A DNA stretch of 64,000 nt from a bacterium BMS3Abin14 (GTDB lineage Bacteria; BMS3Abin14), in the NCBI GenBank assembly GCA_002897695.1, contig BDTG01000027.1:35335-99334 (forward strand). The letters are read 5' to 3'. The notes beneath the pieces are model-generated. The model was given only the letters and a program-made list of their open reading frames with translations, searched no databases and was not told the DNA's origin. The stretch's first letter is position 1; each line of letters begins with the position of its first letter. A program made the translations under genes and the position numbers. Of the stretch, positions 17,225 to 25,858 are shown piece after piece.

Positions 17225-19219
17225 CTAAGCCCTCTCCAGCTTTCGGCCGACACTGTACAGGGCCGCGAGGTAGTAGACGACAAAAAAGGCAACAAACAGG
17301 ATTCTGGCCCCGGATCCCGTCTGGAATGCCAGGTGTGTCGTGTCCCTGTACAACCCATACCAAAGAACCCACTTGGCCCAGAAACAGGTGGTGAGGATAA
17401 TCATGAGCACAGACTGCCAACCGGCGCCAAGCAGGAAGTGGCCCGTCCCCGGGAACAGAACGGTTGAAAACCTCGCAAGGAGCGCCCTTTTCCTCTTGAA
17501 GCGCATTATTTGCATCATTTTTCTGACTCTCCTGGCGGGATCAATACCGGTCCTGATCTTGAAAATCTGCCTGCACTGTGAGCAGAAGGATTCATCGCTC
17601 GACTCGCTGCATTTCGGACAGTGAAGCCTGCCGCACTGTCTGCACCGCCCGGCGGTGGGCAGTCGGCTTGCAAGCGGCCAACCGGCGAGGACAAGAAGGG
17701 CCGCCATGGGAAACACAAACCATGAAAAAGCGAAGGGTAGTCCCGGGATAAGATCCGACCAGAGGTCCTCCCTCCACCTGATCCCGTCGGGAGAAAGCTT
17801 GGCAGCGCCCTTAAGATATTCCATGAGACTGCCGGAAATATCCATGGTGATCCTGTGCCTCTCTCCAGGTTGACCGGTTACAAGGCTGCCGGCGAGTTCA
17901 GGGTCCATTTCCTGGGCTTTTCTAAATTCCTCTTCACCCTCATCCAACTGGAGGCTTTCGCGAAGCGCCTGGCTGAGGTTGTAATGGATGCGGGGGTCAT
18001 CGCTGTATCGGAGCGCCCTTTTGTAAAGATCAATGGAATCGGTAAACCTCCCGGATCCCATCAGCACGTTGGCCAGGTTGTTGAGGACAGAGGGTGACTC
18101 CGGATCTTTTTCCAGCGCCTGCCTCAGGAGGGATTCTGCCTCCCGGACCCTTTCCCCCCGTTTTAGAACAATGGCAAGGGTGGAAAGGACCCGCACATTA
18201 TCAGGATCCTGAACACGCAGTTTGTGGAGTTCATCTATGGTCCTGATTCCTTCCCCGCTCATCTGTGCGGTGTAGACGGTAAGGCCGCTTCCTCCGCCAT
18301 AAAAAGCGTTGTTCAGTGCAAGGACATGCACAAACAACGGCAGGGAGATGAGAAGGAAAATCGTAAGGGCTACGGCCACGCGTTCGCCTGAATTGAGATG
18401 GGCCACCAGAAGGACGCCCACCAGGATTACCCACATGATGAAAACCATGCCGGTAAGCAGCAGAAGCCCGAGAAGAACGGGAATAATGATGTACCAGACC
18501 CACTGGGGAACCCGGACTATGTGGGATAGATCATGGGCAGCCCGCGGGAATACGCGGATCGAAAACAGAAAAATCGTCACGATGGAAGCGATCGACACGC
18601 TGGCGAGAATCCACAGCATCAACCCTGTAACCCATGGAAACAGGGAACGAAAATCCTGGAAGAATGCACCCCATCCTTCCAGAATAGCGTCAAGGGAGGC
18701 GAGGACGCGCAGCCGGCTCTGTCGCCATATGGTATTTGCTCTCAGAAAAAATGACTGGGGGTAATCCGGGGCGAGTTTCCCGGCATAATCAATCAGTTCC
18801 AGTGCATCCTTGTATCGGGATTGCTCCACGGCCTGAGACGCTTCCAAAAGGATGGCCGCGGCAGGAAGGTAGAGATCGGGAATACCGGTTTGAACACGAT
18901 AGCCGACAATTTTGGCAAGGTTTTTCTTCGCCTCCGTCAGGTTTCCCCTGACGGCATTCTGACGGTAGGCAAACCAATCACCCTCCCACGGCGCGCGAAC
19001 ACCCACGGGAGGACCCCCGGAAGACCCGCCGGGGGAAAGCCCTTCACTGATCGCCTGGGACATATCAAGCACATCGGCCAGGGGAAAATCGACCGTCAGC
19101 TCGCTCACCTCGACCGCAACCGCCGTAATGGGGAAAACAGCCACAAGGATGAGAGCCAGAAGAAAACAGACGGCAACCGTTCTCAAAATGGGGATCTCAC
19201 CTTTTCTCCTTGACGGCAT
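17225..19219 (-). CDS. Large TPR-repeat membrane protein with zinc-ribbon
   Basis: 664 residues. A signal or anchor helix (about 11-33) is followed by a TPR-like periplasmic part, several membrane helices (about 195-320), then clear TPR repeats (RVREAESLLRQALEKDPESP, NNLANVLMGSGRFTDSIDLY), one more helix, a three-pair cysteine ribbon (CRQCGRLHCPKC, later CSQCRQIF), and two or three C-terminal helices. Start is ambiguous: ATG 19219 overlaps the DUF1844 gene, while a TTG about 11 codons on would give a standard signal peptide. The function is unknown; it probably works with the downstream DUF4388/pseudopilin-like protein. Confidence 0.72.
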   Translation of the reverse strand: MPSRRKGEIPILRTVAVCFLLALILVAVFPITAVAVEVSELTVDFPLADVLDMSQAISEGLSPGGSSGGPPVGVRAPWEGDWFAYRQNAVRGNLTEAKKNLAKIVGYRVQTGIPDLYLPAAAILLEASQAVEQSRYKDALELIDYAGKLAPDYPQSFFLRANTIWRQSRLRVLASLDAILEGWGAFFQDFRSLFPWVTGLMLWILASVSIASIVTIFLFSIRVFPRAAHDLSHIVRVPQWVWYIIIPVLLGLLLLTGMVFIMWVILVGVLLVAHLNSGERVAVALTIFLLISLPLFVHVLALNNAFYGGGSGLTVYTAQMSGEGIRTIDELHKLRVQDPDNVRVLSTLAIVLKRGERVREAESLLRQALEKDPESPSVLNNLANVLMGSGRFTDSIDLYKRALRYSDDPRIHYNLSQALRESLQLDEGEEEFRKAQEMDPELAGSLVTGQPGERHRITMDISGSLMEYLKGAAKLSPDGIRWREDLWSDLIPGLPFAFSWFVFPMAALLVLAGWPLASRLPTAGRCRQCGRLHCPKCSESSDESFCSQCRQIFKIRTGIDPARRVRKMMQIMRFKRKRALLARFSTVLFPGTGHFLLGAGWQSVLMIILTTCFWAKWVLWYGLYRDTTHLAFQTGSGARILFVAFFVVYYLAALYSVGRKLERA

Positions 19220-19628
19220 TCAAGTATTTCCATTTCAACTCGGCCGAGGCGTTCTCAAAAAATTGCACCTCCTCCTCCTCAAGGTTTCCCTTCGTCTTCT
19301 CCTTCAGAATATCGAGAATGTCAATCGTCTGTTTCGCTGCTTCCAGATTCTGGTCCTGCTTGCCATTGACGGGATCAGGCATCTCCCCCATCTGGATGAG
19401 GGCCGAGCTGAAAAGGGAAAAGATAAAAGTGGAGAAGTCAACCCTGGGCGTTCTGTCACCTGGCGCATCGCTTCCCCCTGCATCGGGTTCCCGTTCTTCA
19501 GGGGCCCCGGGCGTTTCCTTCCCGCTGTCTACCTCTGCGGTTTCCCCACTGGAGCCATCTTTTCCTCCGTGGGAAGTTCTCCGGTCCTCGACCTTGAACT
19601 TTTTGCCGTCGTCGGTTTCCTCGGACAT
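19197..19628 (-). CDS. DUF1844 domain protein
   Basis: 143 residues from the ATG at 19628, placed 7 bases after GGAGG; two further ATGs lie just upstream. The first 65 residues are charged and low complexity. The C-terminal half is DUF1844 (VDFSTFIFSLFSSALIQMGE, then AKQTIDILDILKEKTKGNL). The family is widespread in deltaproteobacteria and relatives, with no known function. It overlaps the TPR gene start by 23 bp. Confidence 0.85.
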   Translation of the reverse strand: MSEETDDGKKFKVEDRRTSHGGKDGSSGETAEVDSGKETPGAPEEREPDAGGSDAPGDRTPRVDFSTFIFSLFSSALIQMGEMPDPVNGKQDQNLEAAKQTIDILDILKEKTKGNLEEEEVQFFENASAELKWKYLNAVKEKR

Positions 19629-19734
19629 ATCCATACCTCCCATTCAGAGTGAATCCTGCCGGATGGACTTCAGCGAGTCCATCGGAATACGTCGTGGAAT
19701 ATACCAATTAAATCAGGATGCTTGCAAGTACCAC

Positions 19735-20015
19735 TACTTCCCCTCAATCTCCTCCAAAGTATTAAGAACAGCGTTCATTCCGGGATCTTAATTGATATCG
19801 TGAACCTCCATATATCGAATAATACCATCCTTATCGATAACGAATATGGCCCTCTCCGCTATCCCTTCGGACCGAAGAACATTGTATGACAAAGCTACCC
19901 TTCCGTGAGGCCAGAAGTCACTGAGCGTCACATCCTTGCCCTGTGTGCTCGGCAGGGTAAAACTCGGCGCCGGACACCTGGGACCTGGCGCCTGGATTTT
20001 AACCTCAAACCTCAA
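19735..20015 (-). pseudogene. Decayed peroxiredoxin (AhpC/TSA family)
   Basis: The reading frame starts with family-typical APSFTLPSTQGKDVTLSDF and continues directly with FWPHGRVALSYNVLRSEG and AERAIFVIDKDGIIRYMEVH. About 70 residues that normally lie between the two parts, including the peroxidatic cysteine, are missing; the joint falls at an LSDF that occurs at both places in intact relatives. After HDIN comes TAA, but the same frame then reads DPGMNAVLNTLEEIEGK and TAG, a plausible original C-terminus. No normal start codon is left: the 5' end runs into heptamer repeats. So there are three lesions. Confidence 0.82.
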
Positions 20016-20021
20016 ACCTCA
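19975..20021. repeat. Two adjacent heptamer tandem arrays
   Basis: CACCTGG, GACCTGG, CGCCTGG (19975-19995) is followed by a short spacer and AACCTCA three times (20001-20021). They occupy the place where the start of the decayed peroxiredoxin gene should be. Confidence 0.7.
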
Positions 20022-20190
20022 GTGCATTGTCGTAGTATACCAAATTACTCCCCCCGAACACCATCTTCCCCCCCTTTTACGTTTATTTCCATATTCTCCA
20101 TTGTTTTCCTCACCCGCGGTTGGCATACTGGTTAAAATCGGTCCACCAGACGGCGTAGCCCCATGACAACCCTGCATCACAGGACATCCG

Positions 20191-21000
20191 ATGAGCAACG
20201 TGAAGGCAAATAAAAAGCCGGCGATAAACGAGCTACAGGCGATCATTGCACAGCTCCGAGGAGTGGATGGGTGTCCGTGGGACCGGAAACAGACCCCCGC
20301 ATCCCTGACACCCTACATCATTGAGGAAGCCTATGAGCTGGTGGATGCCATCCAGGGAGGCGACCCCGATGAAATTTGTGAGGAACTCGGGGATCTTCTG
20401 CTTCAGGTTGTTCTCCAGGCCCAGATAGCCGGTGAGACAGGGCTCTTTAACTTCAACGATATCGCACAAGGGATTACCGACAAGATCATTCGCCGGCATC
20501 CCCATGTCTTTGGAGAAGAAACCGCGATCGATGAGGAAGAAGCCCTCCAGCATTGGGAACGCATCAAGGCAGACAAAGAGGGCAGGGATATCCGGAAAAG
20601 GCATCGCGCCTCCCCCATTCTGCACCGGGCCATGAGGCTCCAGGAACAGGCTGCAGCATACGGTTTTGATTGGGAGGAGGTTTCCCAACTATTCGAAAAG
20701 CTCGATGAGGAGATCGGGGAGGTTCAAACCGCCCTTGGGGCCGGGGACAAGACGGCAGTGACTGAAGAGGTCGGGGACCTTCTATTCATGGCCGTTAACC
20801 TGGCCCGTTTTCTGGAGATTCACCCCGAGGAGGCCCTTGAGCTATCAATTGAAAAATTTCAACGGAGGTTTCAGGTGATGGAGATGATGGCCCTGGAGAA
20901 AAACCGACCGCTTGACGGCATGGATGTCGAGGAGATGGAAAGGTTCTGGCAGGCGGCCAAAAGCCTTGAGAAAAGGCACAACAGATCCACTGAATCCTGA
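20191..21000 (+). CDS. mazG: Nucleoside triphosphate pyrophosphohydrolase MazG
   Basis: 269 residues with two MazG domains: GCPWDRKQT, then IIEEAYELVDAI and EELGDLLLQVVLQ in the first, and a second EEIGEVQTALGAG plus EEVGDLLFMAVNLARFL. The EExxE/ExxD metal-binding pattern is intact in both. It hydrolyses NTPs to NMP and pyrophosphate as a house-cleaning enzyme. It starts a plus-strand group and is 11 bp before the chalcone-isomerase-like gene. Confidence 0.95.
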   Translation: MSNVKANKKPAINELQAIIAQLRGVDGCPWDRKQTPASLTPYIIEEAYELVDAIQGGDPDEICEELGDLLLQVVLQAQIAGETGLFNFNDIAQGITDKIIRRHPHVFGEETAIDEEEALQHWERIKADKEGRDIRKRHRASPILHRAMRLQEQAAAYGFDWEEVSQLFEKLDEEIGEVQTALGAGDKTAVTEEVGDLLFMAVNLARFLEIHPEEALELSIEKFQRRFQVMEMMALEKNRPLDGMDVEEMERFWQAAKSLEKRHNRSTES

Positions 21001-21011
21001 GGAGGAGCAAT

Positions 21012-21599
21012 ATGCGTTATCGAACCTCTGTTATTGTTTTCGCCATTTTATGTCTCACGGCAGCTACGATTACGGCCACCCCGAAGATAGCAACGGCCGC
21101 CGAGTTGGCGGGCATTTCCATGCCCGATTCCGTGAATATCGCCGGGAAGGATTGCGCCCTTGTCGGTCAGGGTCTGAGGAAAGTGCTGTTCATAAAAATC
21201 TACGTTTCCGGCCTGTATATGGAAACCCCTCTTCAGCAGGCCGATGAAGTGATCGACTCGGATCAGGTCAAACGTCTTGTTGTCCACTGGAAATACAAGA
21301 AGGTCAGCACGAAAAAACTCCAGAAGGAATACAGGGAAAAAATTGATGAAAACACTCCCGAGCGATCAGAGGAACTGAACCGCAAGATCGATCATTTCAT
21401 CTCCCTTTTTACCAAACCGGCGGTAAAGGATGCTCAGTTCATCTACACCTACGAACCCGGCAAGGGCACATCAATATTCCTGTCGGGAGAAGATAAGGGG
21501 TTCATCGAGGGGAGGGACTTCATGAAGGCCCTCTTCAAGGTGTGGTTCGGAGAAAAACCTTTCGACAAGCATCTGAAGAAGGGGCTGCTGGGAGGGTAA
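21012..21599 (+). CDS. Secreted chalcone-isomerase-like protein
   Basis: 195 residues with an N-terminal signal peptide (residues 1-30, ending near AATAAELAG). The core LVGQGLRKVLFIKIYVSGLY and the late GEDKGFIEGRDFMKALFKVW are typical of bacterial chalcone-isomerase-fold proteins. These are exported and have no proven flavonoid activity; fatty-acid binding has been suggested for relatives. It has a strong GGAGGAG site and is followed at once by a hairpin that includes the stop codon. Confidence 0.82.
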   Translation: MRYRTSVIVFAILCLTAATITATPKIATAAELAGISMPDSVNIAGKDCALVGQGLRKVLFIKIYVSGLYMETPLQQADEVIDSDQVKRLVVHWKYKKVSTKKLQKEYREKIDENTPERSEELNRKIDHFISLFTKPAVKDAQFIYTYEPGKGTSIFLSGEDKGFIEGRDFMKALFKVWFGEKPFDKHLKKGLLGG

Positions 21600-21622
21600 A
21601 CGTCCCTTTCGGGACGTTTACC
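21595..21622 (+). terminator. Stem-loop overlapping the stop of the chalcone-isomerase-like gene
   Basis: A perfect 12-bp stem (GGTAAACGTCCC / GGGACGTTTACC) with a TTTC loop. The TAA stop codon lies in the left arm. There is no U-tract after it, so it may be a processing or stability element and not a classical terminator. Confidence 0.6.
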
Positions 21623-21835
21623 AGTCCAGAGTCCAGTGTCCAAAGGGGAAGAGTAAACCCGGTGACGCGTGGAACAAAACGAAGAATGTGGATAAGGCTG
21701 GAAGGAAAGTGAAAATGACACTTTCCGCTTGCAATGGAGTAAAAAACCATAAATGGACTTTTTGCGACCATGTCAACATTGGACCTTGAGCCTTTTTCTT
21801 TTCTCTGGACTCTGGACTCTAAACTCTGGACTCTG
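21623..21835. repeat. Region bounded by inverted heptamer arrays
   Basis: The left edge has AGTCCAG, AGTCCAG, TGTCCAA (21623-21643). The right edge has CTCTGGA twice, CTCTAAA, CTCTGGA, CTCTG (21803-21835). The two heptamers are reverse complements by rotation (AGTCCAG versus CTGGACT), so the arrays face each other across about 160 bp. The interior holds no gene, but has one copy of a dispersed GACTTTTTGCGA-type motif at about 21756. Confidence 0.65.
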
Positions 21836-21856
21836 TTTAACCAAAAGGAGGTAACC

Positions 21857-22774
21857 ATGAAAAAGTTTCTAACCGTGCTGTTGATCTTGACCTTGGCGAT
21901 AATGCTGGCCGTTCCGGCCCTCGCCGGTGACAAGGTGGTAGTCGCCTCCAAGATCGATACGGAAGGCGCTCTCTTGGGCAATATGATCCTTCTCATGCTG
22001 GAGGAAAACGGCATCGCTACCGAGAACAGGACCGAATTCGGCCCTACACCCATGGTTCGCAAGGCGATCACATCGGGCCAGATAGACATTTATCCCGAGT
22101 ATACCGGCAACGGCGCCTTCTTTTTCAACCTGGCCGACTCCCCTGTCTGGAAAGATGCCGAGAAAGGCTACTGGAAGGTCAGGGAACTGGACAAGGAGAA
22201 GAACGACATCGTGTGGCTGACCCCTGCCCCTGCCAACAACACCTGGGCCATAGCAGTAAGAAAGGACCTGGCAAAGAAGGAAAAGCTTTTCTCCCTCGAG
22301 GATCTGGCGAGATATGTCAACTCAGGGGGAAGGATCAAGCTTGCCGGTTCCGAGGAGTTCGTTAACAGCGCCGCAGCCCTTCCGGCCTTCCAGAAGGCTT
22401 ACGGATTCAAACTTCGAAAGGACCAACTTCTTACCCTTTCCGGAGGCAATACCGCACAGACCGAAAAAGCTGCGGCAACAGGGGTCGACGGTGTCAACTT
22501 CGCCATGGCATACGGTACGGACGGTCAATTGGCCGCCCTTGGCCTTTTGGTCCTTGAGGATACCAAAGGTGTGCAGCCTGTTTACGAACCGGCCCCTATC
22601 ATACGCATGGAAGTCCTGAATAAATATCCGGAAATCGAAAAAATCCTGAAACCGGTGTTTGAGTCCCTCGATATCATGACGCTGCAGACCCTGAACGCCA
22701 GAATTCAGGTGGAAGGTCTGGACGCCAGGGCGGTCGCCGCAAAATACCTCAAGACCAGGGGATTTTTAAAGTAG
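21857..22774 (+). CDS. osmF: Osmoprotectant ABC transporter substrate-binding protein (OsmF/YehZ type)
   Basis: 305 residues from the ATG at 21857, 5 bases after AGGAGGT. The signal peptide ends near AVPALAG (about residue 22). The body is an OpuAC/QAT-type periplasmic binding protein (VVASKIDTEGALLGNMILLM, FGPTPMVRKAITSGQIDIYP, EYTGN). It is followed by permease, ATPase and permease genes in the same order as E. coli osmF(yehZ)-yehY-yehX-yehW, so a glycine betaine or related compatible-solute role is likely. The exact ligand is unknown. Confidence 0.88.
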   Translation: MKKFLTVLLILTLAIMLAVPALAGDKVVVASKIDTEGALLGNMILLMLEENGIATENRTEFGPTPMVRKAITSGQIDIYPEYTGNGAFFFNLADSPVWKDAEKGYWKVRELDKEKNDIVWLTPAPANNTWAIAVRKDLAKKEKLFSLEDLARYVNSGGRIKLAGSEEFVNSAAALPAFQKAYGFKLRKDQLLTLSGGNTAQTEKAAATGVDGVNFAMAYGTDGQLAALGLLVLEDTKGVQPVYEPAPIIRMEVLNKYPEIEKILKPVFESLDIMTLQTLNARIQVEGLDARAVAAKYLKTRGFLK

Positions 22775-22800
22775 AAAAAGGAATACACTGGAGGCCCAGG

Positions 22801-23979
22801 CTGCAGCCCCAGCTTCTTAGCATCAACAAGGTCACGCTGACTGCGAGCATCATTGGCCTCGCATCACTCCTGCTGACAGGTTTCGTGGCCTCTGCGCCCA
22901 ATCGTCTGGTAAGCGGAAAGCAGGTATCCTTTACCGGCGCCGCAGGAGCGCCTTTGGCTTGGGTTGTGTTCCTGTTCTGGGCACTGCTTCTTTTGGCCTC
23001 TTCACTGAATTTCCCCGAAAGGACATGTGTAGTTCTTTCCGGTGTTCTTTCCGGCTCCCTCCTTCCTGTCCTTTTGTCTGTGGCGGGCCGGTATGCAGCA
23101 GAAGTGGAGGCCCACTCCGGGCCCATCGCAAGAGTTTCCATGAGCGCCGCGTTCTGGACAGCCCTCTTCGCCCTCGCCATGGTCATCGCTGACTCCTACC
23201 AGCGGTCTGAGGCGAGGACCAGGATATTTATCCTGCTCATTATCATGGCCTCGGGAGCGGCTGTCATCGCACTGTTCGCATCCGGCAGCCTTGACCATTT
23301 GTCCATTATGAAAGAGTTCGCCAATCGAAAAGACCGTTTTTTTCTCGAGCTGAAGACCCATCTCGTCATTGCCGGAAGTTCTGTGGGGATCGCCTTGCTC
23401 ATCGGTATTCCCCTGGGAGCCCTTGCCCACAGGGTGGGCAGGTTCCGGGCGCCGACCTTCTTTACCTTAAATACGCTTCAAACTGTTCCCAGCCTGGCGC
23501 TGTTCGGCATCCTGGTCCCGATTCTGGCTGCCTTAACCCACCGGTTCCCGGCGCTTCACGGAATGGGGATAAGGGGAATAGGCGCCACCCCGGCGATTAT
23601 CGCCCTGACGATTTACTCCCTCCTTCCGATTGCAAGGAACACATTTACGGGCTTTTTGGCGGTGGACCCGGCTGTCGTGGACGCAGGCCGGGGAATGGGG
23701 ATGACCCGAATACAGATGCTCCTGCAGGTGGAGGTCCCCATCGCTTCTCCCATTATACTTTCAGGGGTACGGATCGCGTTGGTACAGGCGGTGGGACTCA
23801 CCGCGGTTGCAGCCCTCATCGGGGCCGGGGGATTCGGGGTGTTCATTTTCCAGGGTCTGGGACAGGCGGCCACTGATCTTATCCTTCTCGGCGCCGTTCC
23901 CACCATTCTCATAGCTGTTGCAGCCGATGTCGCCATGAACGGGATCATAGCCATCGCGAGCCCGAAAGGCATGCGATGA
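22801..23979 (+). CDS. yehY: Osmoprotectant ABC transporter permease (YehY type), probable CTG start
   Basis: The frame from 22801 gives 392 residues, near E. coli YehY (385). The N-terminal half has several extra membrane helices; the C-terminal half is a normal binding-protein-dependent permease with the EAA-like region (VDAGRGMGMTRIQMLLQVE). No ATG lies near the proper N-terminus. A GTG at 22885 would cut into the first helix (TASIIGLASLLLTGFV). GGAGG at 22790-22794 sits 6 bases before CTG 22801 in the same open frame, so CTG is proposed. The stop overlaps the ATPase start (ATGA). Confidence 0.82.
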   Translation: MQPQLLSINKVTLTASIIGLASLLLTGFVASAPNRLVSGKQVSFTGAAGAPLAWVVFLFWALLLLASSLNFPERTCVVLSGVLSGSLLPVLLSVAGRYAAEVEAHSGPIARVSMSAAFWTALFALAMVIADSYQRSEARTRIFILLIIMASGAAVIALFASGSLDHLSIMKEFANRKDRFFLELKTHLVIAGSSVGIALLIGIPLGALAHRVGRFRAPTFFTLNTLQTVPSLALFGILVPILAALTHRFPALHGMGIRGIGATPAIIALTIYSLLPIARNTFTGFLAVDPAVVDAGRGMGMTRIQMLLQVEVPIASPIILSGVRIALVQAVGLTAVAALIGAGGFGVFIFQGLGQAATDLILLGAVPTILIAVAADVAMNGIIAIASPKGMR

Positions 23980-25055
23980 TCGAGCTTACCAACGTAACGA
24001 AGGACTATTCCGGGACTGTGGCCGTTGACAACCTCTCCTTCGAGGTTAAAGAGGGTGAGTTCTGCGTTCTGATCGGTCCGTCCGGCTGTGGAAAATCCAC
24101 TACTTTGCGTTTGATTAACCGCCTCATCAAGGCCACCATGGGCAAAATTACAATCGAGGGAACCGACATTATCAGCTACAGACCTGAGGAACTCAGACGG
24201 CACATAGGGTACGCCATCCAGAGCATCGGCCTGTTCCCGCACATGACGGTGGCCCAGAACATGGCGGTGGTGCCAAAGCTCCTTAAGTGGGAGCCCGGGA
24301 AGATCGCAAAACGCGTAGATCTGTTGTTTGATCTTTTCAACCTTGACCCCCGGGTTTACGGCCGAAAGTATCCCAGAGAACTGTCCGGGGGGGAGTCACA
24401 GCGGGTGGGGGTGGCGCGAGCCCTTGCTGCGGACCCTGCCATCCTTTTGATGGATGAGCCATTTGGAGCCATCGACCCGTTAACCCGTGAGACGCTCCAG
24501 ACGGAGTTCGCCCGGATACAGAGGGAACTCAAGAAGACCATCCTTTTCGTAACTCACGACATCGACGAGGCGATTCGACTGGCAAGCCGCATCGTTATCC
24601 TCAAGGAAGGCAGGATGGTTCAGCACGACACTCCGGAAAACATCCTCACATCCCCTGCGAACAAATTCGTACTTGAGTTCATCGGCACCGACCGGGCGTT
24701 AAAACGCCTTTCCCGTCTGACGGTGAGGGAATTCATGTCCACTACCCTCCCGGTCAGGGCGGATATTCCCATGGAATCGGCCTCGAAAGCTGTTCATGCC
24801 AGACAGTACGTATGGGTTATCGACGGAGAGGGGATTGTTCTGGGGTGGTTGGACGAAAGCGCCATGGACAGGGGCGGAACCGCCGCGGAGACCATGACGA
24901 AAGTGGGGTGGCGCGAATATGCCCTCATGCCCGATTCTACCCTCAAGGAGGCCGTGTCCCGAATGGTCCAGCAGGGTATCCGGACTGCTCCAGTGGTGGA
25001 TGTCCGAGGCCGGCTTCTGGGAGAAATAAAGTTCACGGACATACTCGACGCCTAA
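23976..25055 (+). CDS. yehX: Osmoprotectant ABC transporter ATP-binding protein with CBS domains (YehX type)
   Basis: 359 residues. The ABC domain (1-240) has Walker A GPSGCGKSTTLRL, signature LSGGESQRVGVARAL, Walker B LLMDEPFGAIDP and switch VTHDIDE. The last 115 residues form CBS-like repeats (TVREFMSTTLPVRADIPMES; DSTLKEAVSRMVQQGIRTAP). In OpuA-type importers CBS domains sense ionic strength; here that is inference. E. coli YehX is shorter (308), so the CBS module is more complete here. Confidence 0.92.
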   Translation: MIELTNVTKDYSGTVAVDNLSFEVKEGEFCVLIGPSGCGKSTTLRLINRLIKATMGKITIEGTDIISYRPEELRRHIGYAIQSIGLFPHMTVAQNMAVVPKLLKWEPGKIAKRVDLLFDLFNLDPRVYGRKYPRELSGGESQRVGVARALAADPAILLMDEPFGAIDPLTRETLQTEFARIQRELKKTILFVTHDIDEAIRLASRIVILKEGRMVQHDTPENILTSPANKFVLEFIGTDRALKRLSRLTVREFMSTTLPVRADIPMESASKAVHARQYVWVIDGEGIVLGWLDESAMDRGGTAAETMTKVGWREYALMPDSTLKEAVSRMVQQGIRTAPVVDVRGRLLGEIKFTDILDA

Positions 25056-25072
25056 TTTTCAGGAAATTTTTT

Positions 25073-25807
25073 ATGTCTGAAGGTAAAAACAGTCAGATCA
25101 TCATCCTCGCGGTAATGATTGCGGTATTCGGCGTGCTGGTCTTTTCCACCGCGCCGTGGTTGTGGGCCTTTTCGAGGCTTTTTCCGGGCCTTGAAAAGGT
25201 TCTCTACAACCTGGCCACCTTTCCGGAGCTCGTGGGAGAACACGTCGTTCTCGTGGCCATCTCAAGCGGCATGGCAACAATCGCCGGGCTTCTGGCGGGG
25301 ATATTCGCCACCCGTCCCACAGGCCGTGATTTCCTGCCCGCGGTTAACGCCCTATCCTCCATCGGGCAGACCTTCCCGCCCGTAGCGGTTCTGGCCATCG
25401 CCGTTCCAGTGGTGGGGTTCGGGTTCAAGCCAACCATAATCGCCCTGTTCATCTACGGCCTGCTCCCCGTGGTCCGGAACACCATTGCCGGGATCGAGTC
25501 TTTGGACCCCGGAGTCCTTGAGGCCGCCCGCGGCATGGGAATGACTCCGGCCCAGGTCCTAACAAGGGTGGAGCTTCCCCTGGCATCCCCTGTTATTATG
25601 GCCGGTGTCCGGCTGAGCGCAGTGATAAACATCGGAACAGCAACGCTGGGAGCAACCATCGGCGCGGGGGGGCTGGGAAAACCGATCATGGCCGGCCTCA
25701 TCGGCGAAAACCCGGCGTTCATCCTGGAGGGGGCCATATTGGTGGGCTTCTTCGCTATTATCGTGGATACCGCCCTGGGACTGTTTACCCGGAATCCAGG
25801 GGCATAG
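25073..25807 (+). CDS. yehW: Osmoprotectant ABC transporter permease (YehW type)
   Basis: 244 residues from the ATG at 25073 (AGGAAA upstream). About six membrane helices; the cytoplasmic coupling loop reads VLEAARGMGMTPAQVLTRVE, near-identical to that in the partner permease at 22801. It completes a four-gene importer. The gene ends before a probable bidirectional terminator. Confidence 0.9.
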   Translation: MSEGKNSQIIILAVMIAVFGVLVFSTAPWLWAFSRLFPGLEKVLYNLATFPELVGEHVVLVAISSGMATIAGLLAGIFATRPTGRDFLPAVNALSSIGQTFPPVAVLAIAVPVVGFGFKPTIIALFIYGLLPVVRNTIAGIESLDPGVLEAARGMGMTPAQVLTRVELPLASPVIMAGVRLSAVINIGTATLGATIGAGGLGKPIMAGLIGENPAFILEGAILVGFFAIIVDTALGLFTRNPGA

Positions 25808-25829
25808 CCCGAAACACGGAAAGGCACCG

Positions 25830-25858
25830 TTAGGGGGAGATCAGGACCGGCCCCCTAA
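25830..25858. terminator. Bidirectional terminator-like hairpin
   Basis: TTAGGGGG and CCCCCTAA form an 8-bp stem around a 13-base loop, between the convergent yehW-type permease and histidine kinase genes. The kinase stop codon (25855-25857) lies within the right arm. No clear U-tract follows on either strand. Confidence 0.5.

Noticed and set aside
19788..20015. Short intact peroxiredoxin-like protein
   Set aside because: The catalytic cysteine is missing, the tail continues past the stop and there is no normal start, so it is called a pseudogene.
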